A stretch of 64,000 nucleotides of DNA from Acanthosepion pharaonis. Lineage: Eukaryota; Mollusca; Cephalopoda; Sepiida; Sepiidae. The stretch covers positions 712,501 through 776,500 of the forward strand of contig CAHIKZ030003464.1 of assembly GCA_903632075.3 (NCBI GenBank), in the 5' to 3' direction. This document shows positions 44,890 through 56,300 of the stretch, one piece after another. The translations under genes and the position numbers were made by a program. Numbering within the stretch: the first letter of the stretch is position 1; each line of letters starts with the position of its first letter. Under the pieces are notes generated by a model. It ran no database searches, had not been told where the DNA came from, and saw only the letters and a program-made list of their open reading frames with translations.

Positions 44890-45190
44890 CTAGGCTAGCA
44901 TTAAATATTAGCCGTTTCCTTATAAGTAAACATTCGGCAATCAAAGCAGCCAGCGTAACTGTCGGTTGAAATTTATAAAATTCTTTTATTAAAACAAATT
45001 TTTCCGTGAAATATATTTCTCAAATCCACTGTTATTGCTCTTTCCAGTATTGATGGGGAGTTTCCTTCCTAACCTTTTGTTTGAAGTAGTGTGGAGGGTT
45101 GACCTCTTGATTATGTCATTATTTTCTCTTCGAATTATATATGATATCCCTTTTAGTTGTTGCTGTTGTTGAAAGTCCTCAAGTGACACG
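44890..45190. repeat. Dispersed repeat sharing order with 56263-57500
   Basis: 'attagccgtttccttataag', 'ttataaaattcttt', 'ttccttcctaaccttttg', 'attattttctcttcga' and 'gttgttgctg' occur in the same order as in 56263-57500. The minus frame gives 'IIRRENNDIIKR' and 'HTTSNKRLGRK', also encoded there, so the family may carry a coding segment of unknown function. 44361-44889 has no recognised feature. Confidence 0.7.
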
Positions 45191-46609
45191 GTTTTCTGTT
45201 ACCTGGTAAAGTTCATGTTCTACCACTTCGTCCCCCAGTCCCTCAATCTCCGGCGTCTTCCTCTTGGGGTTGAGGTGTCCACTCGGTCCGAACCGAACTT
45301 AGGGGTAACTAGCCGTACGCTCCCTGAGTACCCGTAGATTATTTCGACCGGTCAACTGGTCAAGTCCTGCTCGCTGCCGACGCTTTGTTAGTTTTTAGAT
45401 CCAGTAAGCGGGGTGTTGTCCATACGTTCACGGTCGACTGGGGATGTGGACACGGCTTTGAGAGTTGGTGCTAGGAAGTTTAGAATGTGGCAAAATAAAA
45501 CAAGAAATAATATCTGCAGAAGCCAGACAACAATGCGGGAAATATTGACGTCTTTTATATAAGATAGCATCAGAACAGAGGTTACAGTGAGAATAAAAAC
45601 ATTTAACATAAATGAGAAAAGAAAAAGAAAAAGACAAAATGCATCCAACGAATTCCCAACAAAGAGAAGGTTTGTGTGTGATAAACGCGTATTGAATCGC
45701 CTGGGGTAGGTTTATGACAAATAGTCCAGTCTCATACAGACTACGCAGAACAGGGGGCAGTCTTCTCTCTCTCCTTCAAAATTCTCCCGCAATCTCTCGA
45801 CTCACTGCGACGATAGTCTTGTGACTCTCTCGACTACAGCCTCTCTCCCGACTCTGCTCTATTAGCAAAATCTCGAGTTAATATAGAAAAAGAATCAGCT
45901 GATCAAAATTGACCCTCGGTCCGGCACGCAGCTACCACGAGTGCCAAAAACTATCCCTTGACATGTAAACCTATTCTTCAATTATTTACCTTATCTCAAT
46001 CACGAGTTCTTCTAGGATCACCAAAATTATACTTTGGGATATCTAAACATTGATTCAACCTTTTAATCAAAACAAATACTGTTAAACAAAACCAAGTATC
46101 TCGCCCATCCCCATTGTTTACTAATGACCCAGGTTTCAAACATCGCCTCCTGTCCTGAGATCGTGTTTCTCATTGGTAAACACACATCTTAACCCAAATT
46201 GTACTTTGATATATAAACACCGTTTCCATTTCTAGTCAATAAAAGTTATACTTGCGTGTGTGCGTTCATGTGTGTGTGTGTGTGTGTATACCTCTCTCTG
46301 TTACATTGCATCGCCAGGTTCGAAGAAAGATAGCTGTCGCTAAGGCCTACAAGATTAATTCACACGAAGCCATTTTTAATCATTGATGTGAGAAAGCGAT
46401 TGGAAACAGCTAGTTGTTTGACGTGTTTGGCGCCATGTTTGGCATATGAAAGTCTCGGTCTGACGAGGCTTTTCAAAACATGACTGAAGTCTCCAGTTTA
46501 ATATTTTGGTTTTGTTTCGGTGTTGGACGAAACTATCCCTAACGCAGCCTATTCTATGTGCAATTTCATTTTCTACTATATTAAATTGATTGTAAAGGAT
46601 CATGTATAA
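45191..46609. other. Unassigned, locally GC-richer
   Basis: 45190-46000 has higher GC than the surroundings and looks like a non-coding retroelement end or an old insertion. No TG...CA boundary or TSD found. Short (GT)n at 46264-46290. No ORF with a known domain. Confidence 0.4.
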
Positions 46610-46880
46610 CAGCCGAGGTATTTGAAGTGTTTAGTCAATTCCACATCCTGAAATTTGAAGAGAGATACACGATAGGATTCTTTCAACCCAATTCCAGATC
46701 ATGGTTTCTGTTTTGGAAAGTTTTATCTTGATTCTTGTTTTCTTGCAGAGGATGTTCAAGATCATTTTATCTTCAATATGAATACCTATGTCATCGGCAG
46801 AGGCTCCCTCATCCCGGGAGGTAAAGCAGGAATACCATTTTCCAATAGTAGATTCTTTGGAATACGGTACAGAATATTTT
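46610..46880 (-). mobile_element. Non-LTR reverse transcriptase fragment
   Basis: The minus strand parallels 12510-12700: the 'atcatggtttctgttttgga' region gives 'SKTETMIWNW' and the following part 'DVELTKHFKYL'-like residues. Decayed. Confidence 0.6.
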
Positions 46881-47109
46881 TACATATATACTATGTTAAA
46901 TTCAAACTAAGCGAAGAATCAAAAATTAAAGATTATGTTTTATAAATGGGTCATTACTTATAGATTAGCAGTGTTATGGGATCTCACCCATAATAATAAT
47001 AATGGACTATTCCATACTTAATAAATACTGGAGTAGGCAGGAAGTCTGTAGTTCAAGTCGAGTCAAGAGTCGAGTCAGAGACAGTTCGAAACAGAGTCGT
47101 GTTCCGACA

Positions 47110-48040
47110 ATTACTGCAAGACATTGGATTAGTGATACTGGTCGAGACTACATTGTTCTCTATTGTGAACTGGGGCATGAATTGGCTGGTCAACTTCAAA
47201 GCTTCGAAGACAAAACTGCTCTCTATTAATCACCACAGAGAGCCATCCCTTCCCTCCATTAGAATGTCTGACGCTCAACTTCTCGAGAGCAACTCTCTGC
47301 GGCTTCTCGGTCTCACGTTGACTGCTGACCTGAGATGGAATAAATACATCGAGTCAATTGCCTCGTCCACTGCGAGGAAAGTTGGCTCCCCTGAGCCGCG
47401 CTAGGAAGTTTTTTCTCCCCTGAGTCGATCCTCCAGATATACAAATCCGCAATTCGCCCTTGCATGGAGTATTGCTGCTATATATGGTCTGGCGCCCCTT
47501 CTGTTTGCCTCGGGGTTCTTGATAGGCTCCAGAGGCGGATATGCAATATGGTTGGCCCTGCCCTGGCGTCTCGTTTACAGTCACTTTCTCACAGACGCGC
47601 CGTCGCCTCCCTCTGTCTGTTCTACAAATACTTTCATGGAAATTGCTCGGAGGAGCTGCATTCGCTGGTTCTCAGACGTCATGAGTTCCAGCGCCCTACG
47701 AGGCTGGCATCCCGCTCTCACCCCCTCACCATCGAAACTCCTAAATGTAGCCGTCTCTTCTACTCTAATAGCTTCATGTCTCGCACCTCTCGCCTGTGGA
47801 ACTCCCTTCCCTTCTCCTGTTTCCCTGTGAGCTATAATCTCCAGCTAGTCAAGTGTAATGTCAATCGACATCTCCAGTTGCCTTGATCTATCCACTACTC
47901 TCATCCTTTCTTCTATCACTCCTATCTGATCTTGCTATTTCCTGTAACCCCTTGCATCCTAGTGGCTTCCCGCCTTGCTTGGGGTGAAACGCTTGCATCC
48001 TAGTGGCTTCCCGCCTTGCTTGGGGTGAAACGCTTAAAAG
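47110..48040 (+). pseudogene. LINE ORF2 C-terminal region, longest copy
   Basis: Frame one (to 47404): 'WGMNWLVNFKASKTKLLSI', 'RMSDAQLLESNSLRLLGLT', 'ADLRWNKYIESIAS'. A stop at 47402 breaks it. The second frame (47464-47886) reads 'MEYCCYIWSGAPSVCLGVL' to 'VKCNVNRHLQLP', the intended C-terminus. The 3' UTR ends with a 43-bp tandem duplication ('cttgcatcctagtggcttcc', 47952 and 47992) and a short A-rich tail. GC-rich like the 37376 copy. Confidence 0.85.
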
Positions 48041-48049
48041 AAAAAACCT

Positions 48050-48870
48050 GATCGTTCATACTAACACTTCTACTTCTCTGTATATATTCCTGTTTGTAAT
48101 ATATCTGTAATATTCCATACCTGTGTTTGTAATATATCTGTAATATTCCATACCTGGGTTCGAGATCTTCTTTATTGGTTCTACCTTGGACTATCACTGT
48201 GGTACAAGGAACCGGACCCTAACAGGCAGCTAACAGCAACCAGACATAACCTTAAAGCGGATAAATATGGTTACATAAAATATATATCCAAACCAGACAA
48301 TGCATTTTCCTAAGAAATAAAAAGCGGGTAGAGAGGTAATTTAAAAAAATGCTAACCAATTTATTTGCTTTGTGAATTTCCTACATAATTTTTTGTAGCT
48401 GATAAATAAATGGCTTCTTTAAGAAAATAGTAAATAATTTAAATATATAGAATTATTTGGTAAATTAACGTTAAATAAAGATCCTTCATATAAGATGTTA
48501 AGAACACTAAACAATCAATGTAAAATGTCATAAATAGCAACCAAATACCAATATATCTGTACAAGATGTTTGTAATAATACCTGGAAATTAATAAAAAAT
48601 TATATTAAATCCAGATTAATCTTGCAAATAGAAAGATAAGCCATATAGAGTGCAAAGCATTATCAACGCAGTACAATTTAAATATGAGAGAAAGCGTTAT
48701 CGGATCCCAAAGTTTAACTAAATTGTAAGGTAAAAGGTAAACTATGCTTACAGTTTACTGATAATTCACTTCTTTGATTTAATAATGAATTTTTGTCAAA
48801 AAGTCTGATGATTTGGAGTTTTTCATGTAAACACAGAAAAGAGGGTTCATATAATGATCTACATGTCTTT

Positions 48871-48876
<6 letters not shown>
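48050..48876. other. No gene; one short duplication
   Basis: 'gtaatatatctgtaatattc' repeats at 48095 and 48130. The remainder is AT-rich without features. Confidence 0.5.
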
Positions 48877-48917
<41 letters not shown>

Positions 48918-49039
48918 TATATATATATATATATGTGTGAGTGTGAAAATATAATTTTTGAAACATGACAACTCTTATGTAGCGAAAGAAACTTATTTTT
49001 TAAAAATAATTATATATATATATAACTATTTAAAAAATG

Positions 49040-49092
<53 letters not shown>
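48877..49092. repeat. (TA)n arrays with short spacer
   Basis: TA arrays at about 48877-48934 and 49043-49092. Confidence 0.9.
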
Positions 49093-49094
<2 letters not shown>

Positions 49095-49095
<1 letters not shown>

Positions 49096-50045
49096 CAAAA
49101 TCAGGGAAGCTAAAACGACAGGGCCCAGTGTAGAATATGAAAAAGTGTAAAGTAGGGAGAAATAACAGAACGGCAGAAAGAAAAGTAAAAAGAGAAACAC
49201 GAAACAACGAAGAAGAGAGGATCAAATAAACAGGAAAAACAGCAAATAAGAAGATATGCAAAGAATCTGACAAACGGAAAAGAAGAAAGAATAATGGAAA
49301 AAAAACCCAAAAAGAAACAAAAGAGAAGAAAAGTCTAAACAAGCGGAATAAACAGAAAAGAAGCAGAAAAACAGAAAAGAAGAAAGAATCTTTCAAAGAA
49401 GAAGAAAAAGCAAAGGATGAAGAAGAAAAATAGAACAAATAGAATAAACCGAAACAAAAAAAGAAATGTTCAAAGAAGCCATTTTCTTTTTTTTCCCCTG
49501 TTTTAGCAAAGAGGGAAAAAAAGAAGTGTAATGAAGTAGAAAAGACAGAAAAGAAGAAAAATTATTTCAAAGGAGCAGAAAAAGCAAAACGTAAGAAGGA
49601 AAATTTAAAAGAAGCACGATAAACAGAAAAAAAGAAAAAATGGAATGAGCAAAAAAAAAAAAAAAAAGAAAAGAAGAAAGAAGTCTTCAAAGACGCAGTA
49701 AAAACAGAAAAGATGATGAATGTTTAAAGAAGCAAAAAAGAAAATAAGAAAGAAAAGTTCAAAGAATCAGAAAGACAGAAAAGAAGAAAAAAGGGTAAAG
49801 AAAAAAAAAAGAAAAAGAAAATAAGAAAAAAGAAAAGAAAGAAAAGGTCAAAGAAGCCGGAAAACAGAAAAGATGAAGAATACTTAAAGAAGCAAAAAAG
49901 AAAATAAGAAAGAACTGTTCAAAGAAGATGAAAAACAAAAAGAAGATAGAATGTTACTAAAGAGTAGAAAAAATAGAACGTTAAGAAGGAAAAGTGTAAA
50001 GAAGCAAAGAAAAACCGGAAAAAGTAAAAAAAACAAAAAACGCTT
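49095..50045. repeat. Purine-rich (A>G) strand-biased region
   Basis: The plus strand is built almost entirely from AAAGAAG-type units ('gaaaaagaagaaag') for about 950 bp. A weak period contains 'agaagcaaaaaag'. The long Phe/Ser/Leu minus ORFs are its translations. Confidence 0.9.
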
Positions 50046-50369
50046 TTGACTATATTTATATTTTTTGGTGACTGTGTAGATATGTATACATGCAAAATTG
50101 TTTATATAATTAAATATCTATTTTTTCTTACAGGAAAACCAAGAAGCTGTCTGCAAAGATAGAAGTAGTCAGCCATATTGCAAAATGATTCCAAATCTAC
50201 TTATGAACATGGTGGAATCTTTGTCACTAGCAGATGTTAATTTTCCAGACGTGGTATGAAAATATATAGACAATAGCTGTTAACACGGGGCAAGTTTTTG
50301 TGATTAGTCGGTGAGGGTCGATTTAAATAATGTTCAGGTTGGACAATAGTGGGGGCGATCGAGAAAATC

Positions 50370-51241
50370 AAGTTGAAAATAGAGAGAGAGAGAGAGAGGC
50401 GGAAAGTGTATGTCTTTGGAGAAAAGTGAGAAAGAGGGAAAAAGATTATAGAAGAGAAACCTGAGAAAGAAAGAAAGAAAGAAAGAAAGAAGGAAAGAAA
50501 AGAGAAGATAAGAAAAAAAAAACAGGGTGAAAGAAAAATCAAAGCCAAAAGGAAGCTAATAGATAAAAGAAGAAAAAGAAAGAAAGAACAAAAGAAAGAA
50601 AGACAGACAAACAGACACAAAGAAAGACAATAGCAATTAAAAATAAGTAGATAGTATAAAAGAAAGTAAGAAAAACGTAAAGAGTTGAAAGAAAGTTTGG
50701 GAGAGTATAGAGAGGATATAAAAGAAAAAAGAAAGAAAGAAAGGAAGGATGGAAAGTAAGAAGGAAAGAGCTGAGAGAAAAGTAAGGAAGAAAAGTAGAA
50801 AGATGATAAAAAAGAAAGGAAAGTAGATATAGGATAAGAAAAGAAAGAAAGAAAGAAAAATGTAACACAGAATTTGAGCAAGAAAGAAAGAAAGAACGAG
50901 AGAAAGAAAAAGCTGTAGAGAGTGAATAAGAAAAGAAAGAAGCCAAATTAGAGCGATATTTGCAAAGAAAGATACTAAATGCTGATGCTGCTCTGAATTA
51001 CATTACTGATGATGGTGATGTCTAAATGTATAATAATTAACTTAGATAGAAAGTGTAAAAAATAAAAAAAAAAATAAATGCAAGAAACAAATTAAATTAA
51101 AAAGGAAATTATCTTCTTAGAAGCTGACGAAATTTTGAAGTCCATAAACAGAAATACTGAACGCCATGATTGGATGAACTAGAAGAAGCATAAGTGAAAA
51201 ATGGCGGCGATTCGAGAAAAGAGTGAAATCGAAATTGAAAG

Positions 51242-51277
<36 letters not shown>

Positions 51278-51336
51278 AACATAATATGATAGATAGATAG
51301 ATAGATAGATAGCTGATTAGATAATAAACATAATAT

Positions 51337-51386
<50 letters not shown>

Positions 51387-51402
51387 AAATAAACGTAATA
51401 TG

Positions 51403-51447
<45 letters not shown>

Positions 51448-51524
51448 GTAGGAAGATAGCTAGCTGATTAGATAATAAACATAATATGATAGATAGATAG
51501 ATAGATAGAAAATAAACGTTATAT

Positions 51525-51569
<45 letters not shown>

Positions 51570-51609
51570 GTAGGAAGATAGCTAGCTGATTAGATAATAA
51601 ACATAATGC

Positions 51610-51648
<39 letters not shown>

Positions 51649-52195
51649 GTAAAAGTGGGGGTACAATAAGAGAAATTACGACAGAGGGAAGAGACATGGG
51701 AAAGTAAAAAAAGAGAAACAGAGGCAGAGAAAAAAGAGGGAGATAAAAGAGAGGAAAAGAGAAGGAAACAGAGAGAAGATGGATAACAGAGAGAGAAAGA
51801 GCGTGATAGGGAGAATAGTAATGAGAAATATACAGAGAGGTGATAGAAACCTAGATGAGCGAAAGAGCCAGGAGAGGTATAAATGAGAGAGGCAGAAAGA
51901 AGCGAAAAAGAGAGAAGTGACAGTAAAAAGACATGTAGAAAGGTAAAGAGAGAAGGGAGAAGACAGAGAGAAAAAGAGGGGCAGAAGAGGGATGGGTATG
52001 AGACTGAAGGGCGAGAGAAAGTGAGTGAAAGAGAAAAAGAAGACATACAGAAAGAGAGAAAAGAAAAAGAAAAGAAAAGAAAGAGGAAGACGAAAGAGGG
52101 ATACAAATGAGAGACAAGTGAAAAAGTATGAGAAAATTATAGAGAGATAGCTAGAGAAGAGAGAGTAAGAAAAGATGAGAAAAAGCGAAAAAATA
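50370..52195. repeat. Purine-rich region with (GATA)n block
   Basis: GAAA-rich sequence 50370-51050 and GAGA-rich 51660-52195 flank 400 bp of (GATA)n (51243-51650). The GATA block is itself made of three larger repeats separated by 'ataataaacataatatgata'. Long minus ORFs of 135-214 codons are repeat translations. 50046-50369 has no feature. Confidence 0.92.
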
Positions 52196-52644
52196 TCTGT
52201 TAGTCATGGCTTTCACTGAGATAATTTTATTCTATGCCTTTTTCTTGATGTCTGTCAGGATATTTTTACAGAGAATTTTTCCCTTTGCGGTATGTCAAAT
52301 GTAGAGAGACTACAACTGCCTTCACTTGATGACTATTTCAGGCTTGATACAAATCTACTTAGACATACGTAATTGGAAGATTAATCTTAGAATAGATGAA
52401 TATAGAAACGAAGAAGGCAGATCTGAATAAAATATAACACACACACGTATATATATATATAAACGTATAATATTAGGCAGCAGATATTTTATATATAAAG
52501 AAATACATAGAATCGATCAGCAATATGATTTACCATATTACAGAATTCATATAAAAATTCTCACTTGAAATTTTGAACTTTAGAGTTGCGATTCGCACGT
52601 TCCTAGATTGTACATTGTTTTAACTTTAAAGGAAAAAAATTACA

Positions 52645-52690
52645 GCCTGATGATGGAGACATGGATTTTCGAAAGTACTTGCTTAACTTA
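52645..52690 (+). ncRNA. Hammerhead-like motif, degenerate
   Basis: CTGATGA at about 52649, then 'tggagacatggattttc' as a poorly paired helix II, then GAAA. The cleavage side is unclear. Probably an old PLE remnant; no flanking (TA)n within 150 bp. Confidence 0.4.
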
Positions 52691-52844
52691 AAAAATATAC
52701 ACAAGAAACATCTTACAACAGTTTTATAAATGAGAATCACATCATTCAATGGATTAACAGTATTTTAATGCATACATTATGTTCTACTAGCGAAGTGATT
52801 TCTCCATCAATAGAATTAATATTGCTGATTGATTGTATGTATGA

Positions 52845-52846
<2 letters not shown>

Positions 52847-52902
<56 letters not shown>
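52847..52902. repeat. (TA)n microsatellite
   Basis: About 27 TA units. 52196-52846 has no supported gene apart from the motif above. Confidence 0.95.
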
Positions 52903-52903
<1 letters not shown>

Positions 52904-53009
52904 GAACTCTCCTGTCGTTTTTGACGTATGAGTGTCTCTCAGTTCAGTTTTTATGTTTATGTCTCGTATGCGACCACAATCTTACACAGGATTTACAAAG
53001 AAGTCCACA

Positions 53010-53455
53010 CAAGGGACAGGTTAAATGGTTGACTGTCATCTGGGCTGATGTATGGGCCCAAGATTTAGTGTTGGTTCTTAATTCTCTCAGATAATTGAGA
53101 CGATTCTTTTCAAAGTTAGTCATACCTTCGGTACCAGTTGTTGTGCCACTTTACTTGGGTTTCAACAGCGAGTTCGGACTCCTCTATAGGGATGTTTGCA
53201 ACATTTAAATTGTATTTCAGTTTATCCTTGAAGCGTAACCAAGGACTGCTTACCTTACGCTTACCATGAAAAAGTTGGCTATACATGAGGATTTTCGGCA
53301 TCCGATCATCACTCATTATGATGACATGACCAACCTATCTGTATTGAGATTGCATCAGAATGGATTCGATACCACCAACGCCATATTTGATGAAAAGATC
53401 AGGGTTGTAGATTTTGTCGTCCTGCCATGTATAACAGCATATTGAACGAAGGCAG
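53010..53455 (-). mobile_element. Endonuclease-reverse transcriptase C-terminal fragment
   Basis: The minus strand gives 'YTWQDDKIYNPDLF', 'GGIESILMQSQYR' and, in ORF 53116-53316, 'MSDDRMPKILMYSQLFHGKR', 'RFKDKLKYNLNVANIPIEES'. These are the last 120 or so residues of a LINE reverse transcriptase. One stop interrupts it; (TA)n abuts its upstream side. Confidence 0.8.
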
Positions 53456-53456
53456 C

Positions 53457-53458
<2 letters not shown>

Positions 53459-53515
<57 letters not shown>

Positions 53516-54190
53516 GTGTATTTAGGCAGCATTTTCTCATTCATACATGTTTCATTAAATAATATAGACAAGTGTTGTCTATTTATTTTATATAAATTCT
53601 TTTCATAACGTCTGATAACATTATCATTAAACGAAGAAAATCACAATATTGATCTATATTTTTTAATCCAATCTAAGCTTTCGGCTTACATAACAAAAAC
53701 TAAAAATTCTTGAAGCTATATAAATAAAACAGTTGAAATCTAACCTGAACAAAATAAACTATGAAATCTCCTTAAATGTCTATAATTGGTAACAGAAACC
53801 ATTGGTTTATAACAACGACTTCCCATACTTAATACTTCTCGAATTCACTCCCGCGTGGTCATGTGTGACGTCATGAGCTACGGTGCGATTTTTGCTTCCA
53901 GCGTCTTATATGCACGTGTTTATCGTTCCTTGAAAATCATCCATGTAAACAGAAACAGACTATCATCACTGTCTTGTCTGTATATTGCTTAATATATTGT
54001 ACAGTAATTGCCATCTTTGATAATGGTTTATGTAAGCCGAAAGCTTAGATTGGATAAAAAATATGGATCAATATTGTGATTTTCTTTCTTCGTTTAATGA
54101 TAATGTTATTAAGCTTATCAGACGATATGAAAAGAATTTACATAAAATAAATAGACAGCACTTGTCTATATTATTTAATGAAAAATGTAT
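53459..54190. repeat. TA-flanked element with 150-bp inverted termini
   Basis: (TA)n at 53459-53512, then a left arm about 53545-53690 and a right arm about 54035-54190 that are reverse complements over about 150 bp ('ataatatagacaagtg', 'cattatcattaaacgaag', 'aatctaagctttcggctta'). The inner ends carry TAAGC-cgaaa-GCTTA hairpins. The 340-bp centre is non-coding. Confidence 0.85.
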
Positions 54191-54203
54191 GAATATATAT
54201 ATA

Positions 54204-54349
54204 TTTAATTAATCCATCGAATCTGATAGAAATCTCAACAGAATGCAGAAAGCACTGGACGGCCGTTTCGTCCTATATTTGGGACTCATCAGCAGTGCGA
54301 TCCACTACCGAGAATTGAAACCCTGACAGTTGGATTGTCAAGCGAACAT
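54204..54349 (-). mobile_element. tRNA-headed SINE carrying an intact hammerhead
   Basis: About 146 bp between TA-rich tracts. Minus strand: head with box-B-like 'gggtttcaattctcgg', then the ribozyme (54252-54298), then the tail 'ttctgcattctgttgag' and 'ccatcgaatctgatag' reversed. Copies at 5599-5780 and 8966-9062 fix the unit's 3' sequence. Confidence 0.85.
54252..54298 (-). ncRNA. Hammerhead ribozyme, type I, complete core
   Basis: Minus strand order: GCACTG (helix I), CTGATGA, GTCC-caaatata-GGAC (helix II), GAAA, a minimal helix III CGGCCG, the GTC cleavage triplet, CAGTGC (helix I closing). All invariant core bases are present and helix I pairs over six of six positions. Very short helix III is typical of metazoan retroelement hammerheads, which often act as dimers. 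Self-cleavage would follow GTC. Confidence 0.88.
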
Positions 54350-54440
54350 CATATATATATATATATTATGAAATGGACAAAGTCCGACAATTATTTTAAG
54401 ACATTTTATGTTTATACATTCTTTTTATAGATATAAATAT
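54350..54440. repeat. Partial copy of the 63494 inverted-repeat element
   Basis: After (TA)n, 'gaaatggacaaagtccgac' and 'tttatacattctttttatag' match 63494-63560; the rest of the element is absent. Confidence 0.75.
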
Positions 54441-54626
54441 TTAACATAAATTTGAATAAATATTATTAGCTCTACACAATATTGAGAACTCTTTTAAGAA
54501 TAGTGTTTTTAGTTATTGAAATTTTATTCCATGTATACTAACCCTTAGGATAGGATTTCGGATTTCTTCTAAAGACTTCTCATTCTCTTACACTTCCTGG
54601 AGATCCGTTGCGCCTTCGTGACTTCA

Positions 54627-54644
54627 TGGGATAGATAGATAGAC

Positions 54645-54681
<37 letters not shown>

Positions 54682-54871
54682 TGAATAGACTGAGATAGAT
54701 AGATATAGGTAGAAATAGGAGTGAGATGAACAAGCAGATAGACAGATAGATAGGAAATCTGGAGTGACTCAGATGCGACAATCCTTATGGTAATTCGAAT
54801 CTCAATACTCTACGTATGTGTGCGTGTATATGTGTGTACACGCGCACGCACGTGTAAACATCCTCAAAATA

Positions 54872-54910
<39 letters not shown>

Positions 54911-55374
54911 CATCTGCAGTTAACATTTCATGAATTCAAAAAAAATCGTCTTTAGTTACAAACTGTACTCTTTGGCTTTGGAGTGGCAGTTGGAAAGGTC
55001 AACCTTTGTGAATGCGGTCTCAGTGTCCGGAGTTCTCTGCACGATTTCGTGTCGATGGCTTAAAACTTTATTAGTATTACTATTATTATAAAACAGTCAC
55101 TCTGTTCAAACATAAAATGATTGAGTAAAAAATTTTAAAAATCTAAATTCGACTATAGGATTCTTCATTTCTCATCCAGTCTAACCATTGCGCTAAAACG
55201 CAACAGAAGTTATGATGAAAGTAAATGCAACCTTACATGGACTGGATTTGCCCGATTCTTATATTTCAGTCTAACATCCAAGAATATTACTAATCGGAAT
55301 TAAAAAACTACGGAGCAAGCAAATGTAAAAAGAAAACGAAATCGGTAGAGGGCAATGAACCTCTCTGACGGTAA
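54627..55374. repeat. (GATA)n and unassigned flank
   Basis: GATA units 54627-54680, imperfect ones to 54760, and (GA)n at 54874-54908. 54910-55374 holds no gene. Confidence 0.8.
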
Positions 55375-56300
55375 TATTAATATTAGCCGTCTCCGTATAA
55401 GGAAACATTCGCCAGTTCCTCTCGAATTACGATTTCCTTCACTCATTAGTCATCGTGATGGGATCAAAGTGTAGTATCTGTTCTCATCATCTCTAATTAT
55501 AATGGTAATATTAGCCGTTTACTTATAAGGAAACATTCGGCATTCATTGACCCAGCAGCCAGTTCTACTCAGATTACGATTTTCTTTACTCATTGGACAT
55601 CGTGATGGGATCAAAGTGTAGTATCTGTTCTCATCATCTCTAATTATAATGGTAATATTAGCCGTTTACTTACAAGGAAACATTCGACATTCATTGGCCC
55701 AGCAGCCAGTTTCTCTCAAATTACGATTTTCTTCATTCATTGGTCATCGAGATGGGATCAAAATGTAGTTTCTGTTCTCATCATCTCTAATTATAATGGT
55801 AATATTAGCCGTTTCCTTATAAGGAAACATTCGGCATTCATTGACCCAGCAGCCAGTTCTACTCAGATTACGATTTTCTTTACTCATTGGACATCGTGAT
55901 GGGATCAAAGTGTAGTATCTGTTCTCATCATCTCTAATTATAATGGTAATATTAGCCGTTTCCTTATAAGGAAACATTCGGCATTCATTGGCCCAGCAGC
56001 CAGTTCCACTCACATTACGATTTTATTACTCATTGGTCATCGTGATGGGATCAAAGTGTAGTATCTGTCCTCATCATCTCTATTTTAATGGTAGTATTAG
56101 TTAAAGAATTCCAAATCTGTCAAAGTATGCCGAATATTTCCTATAAGGAAATATTCGGCATTCTTTGACCCAGCAGCCAATTCCACTCAAATTAAGATTT
56201 TCTTCAATCACTGGTCATCAAAGTTTAGTATCTATTCTCATAATCTCTAATTTTAATGGTAATATTAGCCGTTTCCTTCTAAGGAAACATTCAGCATTCA
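55375..56300 (-). repeat. 147-bp tandem repeat with perfect dyad; codes a 49-aa repeat
   Basis: Unit starts ('tattagccgt') at 55381, 55509, 55656, 55803, 55950, 56095 and 56263; the central spacing is exactly 147 bp. Each unit centres on GTTTCCTTATAAGGAAAC or a one-base variant. On minus, 55744-56013 is open across two units and reads 'TGCWANECRMFPYKETAN', 'ITIIIRDDENRYYTLIPS', 'RCPMSKENRNLS', repeating every 49 residues. Two other units carry a stop where GGAAAC became GTAAAC. No family recognised. Confidence 0.85.

Noticed and set aside
45191..46050. Host gene or LTR in the GC-richer stretch
   Set aside because: No domain, no TG...CA ends with target duplication, and no splice-supported frame that I could identify.
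50237..50881. 214-codon minus-strand ORF, Phe/Ser/Leu-rich
   Set aside because: Translation of a purine-rich simple repeat; composition follows the DNA tract. The same holds for 49010-49438 and 51582-52106.
55375..56300. CRISPR array
   Set aside because: Whole 147-bp units repeat with no unique spacers, in a eukaryotic context.
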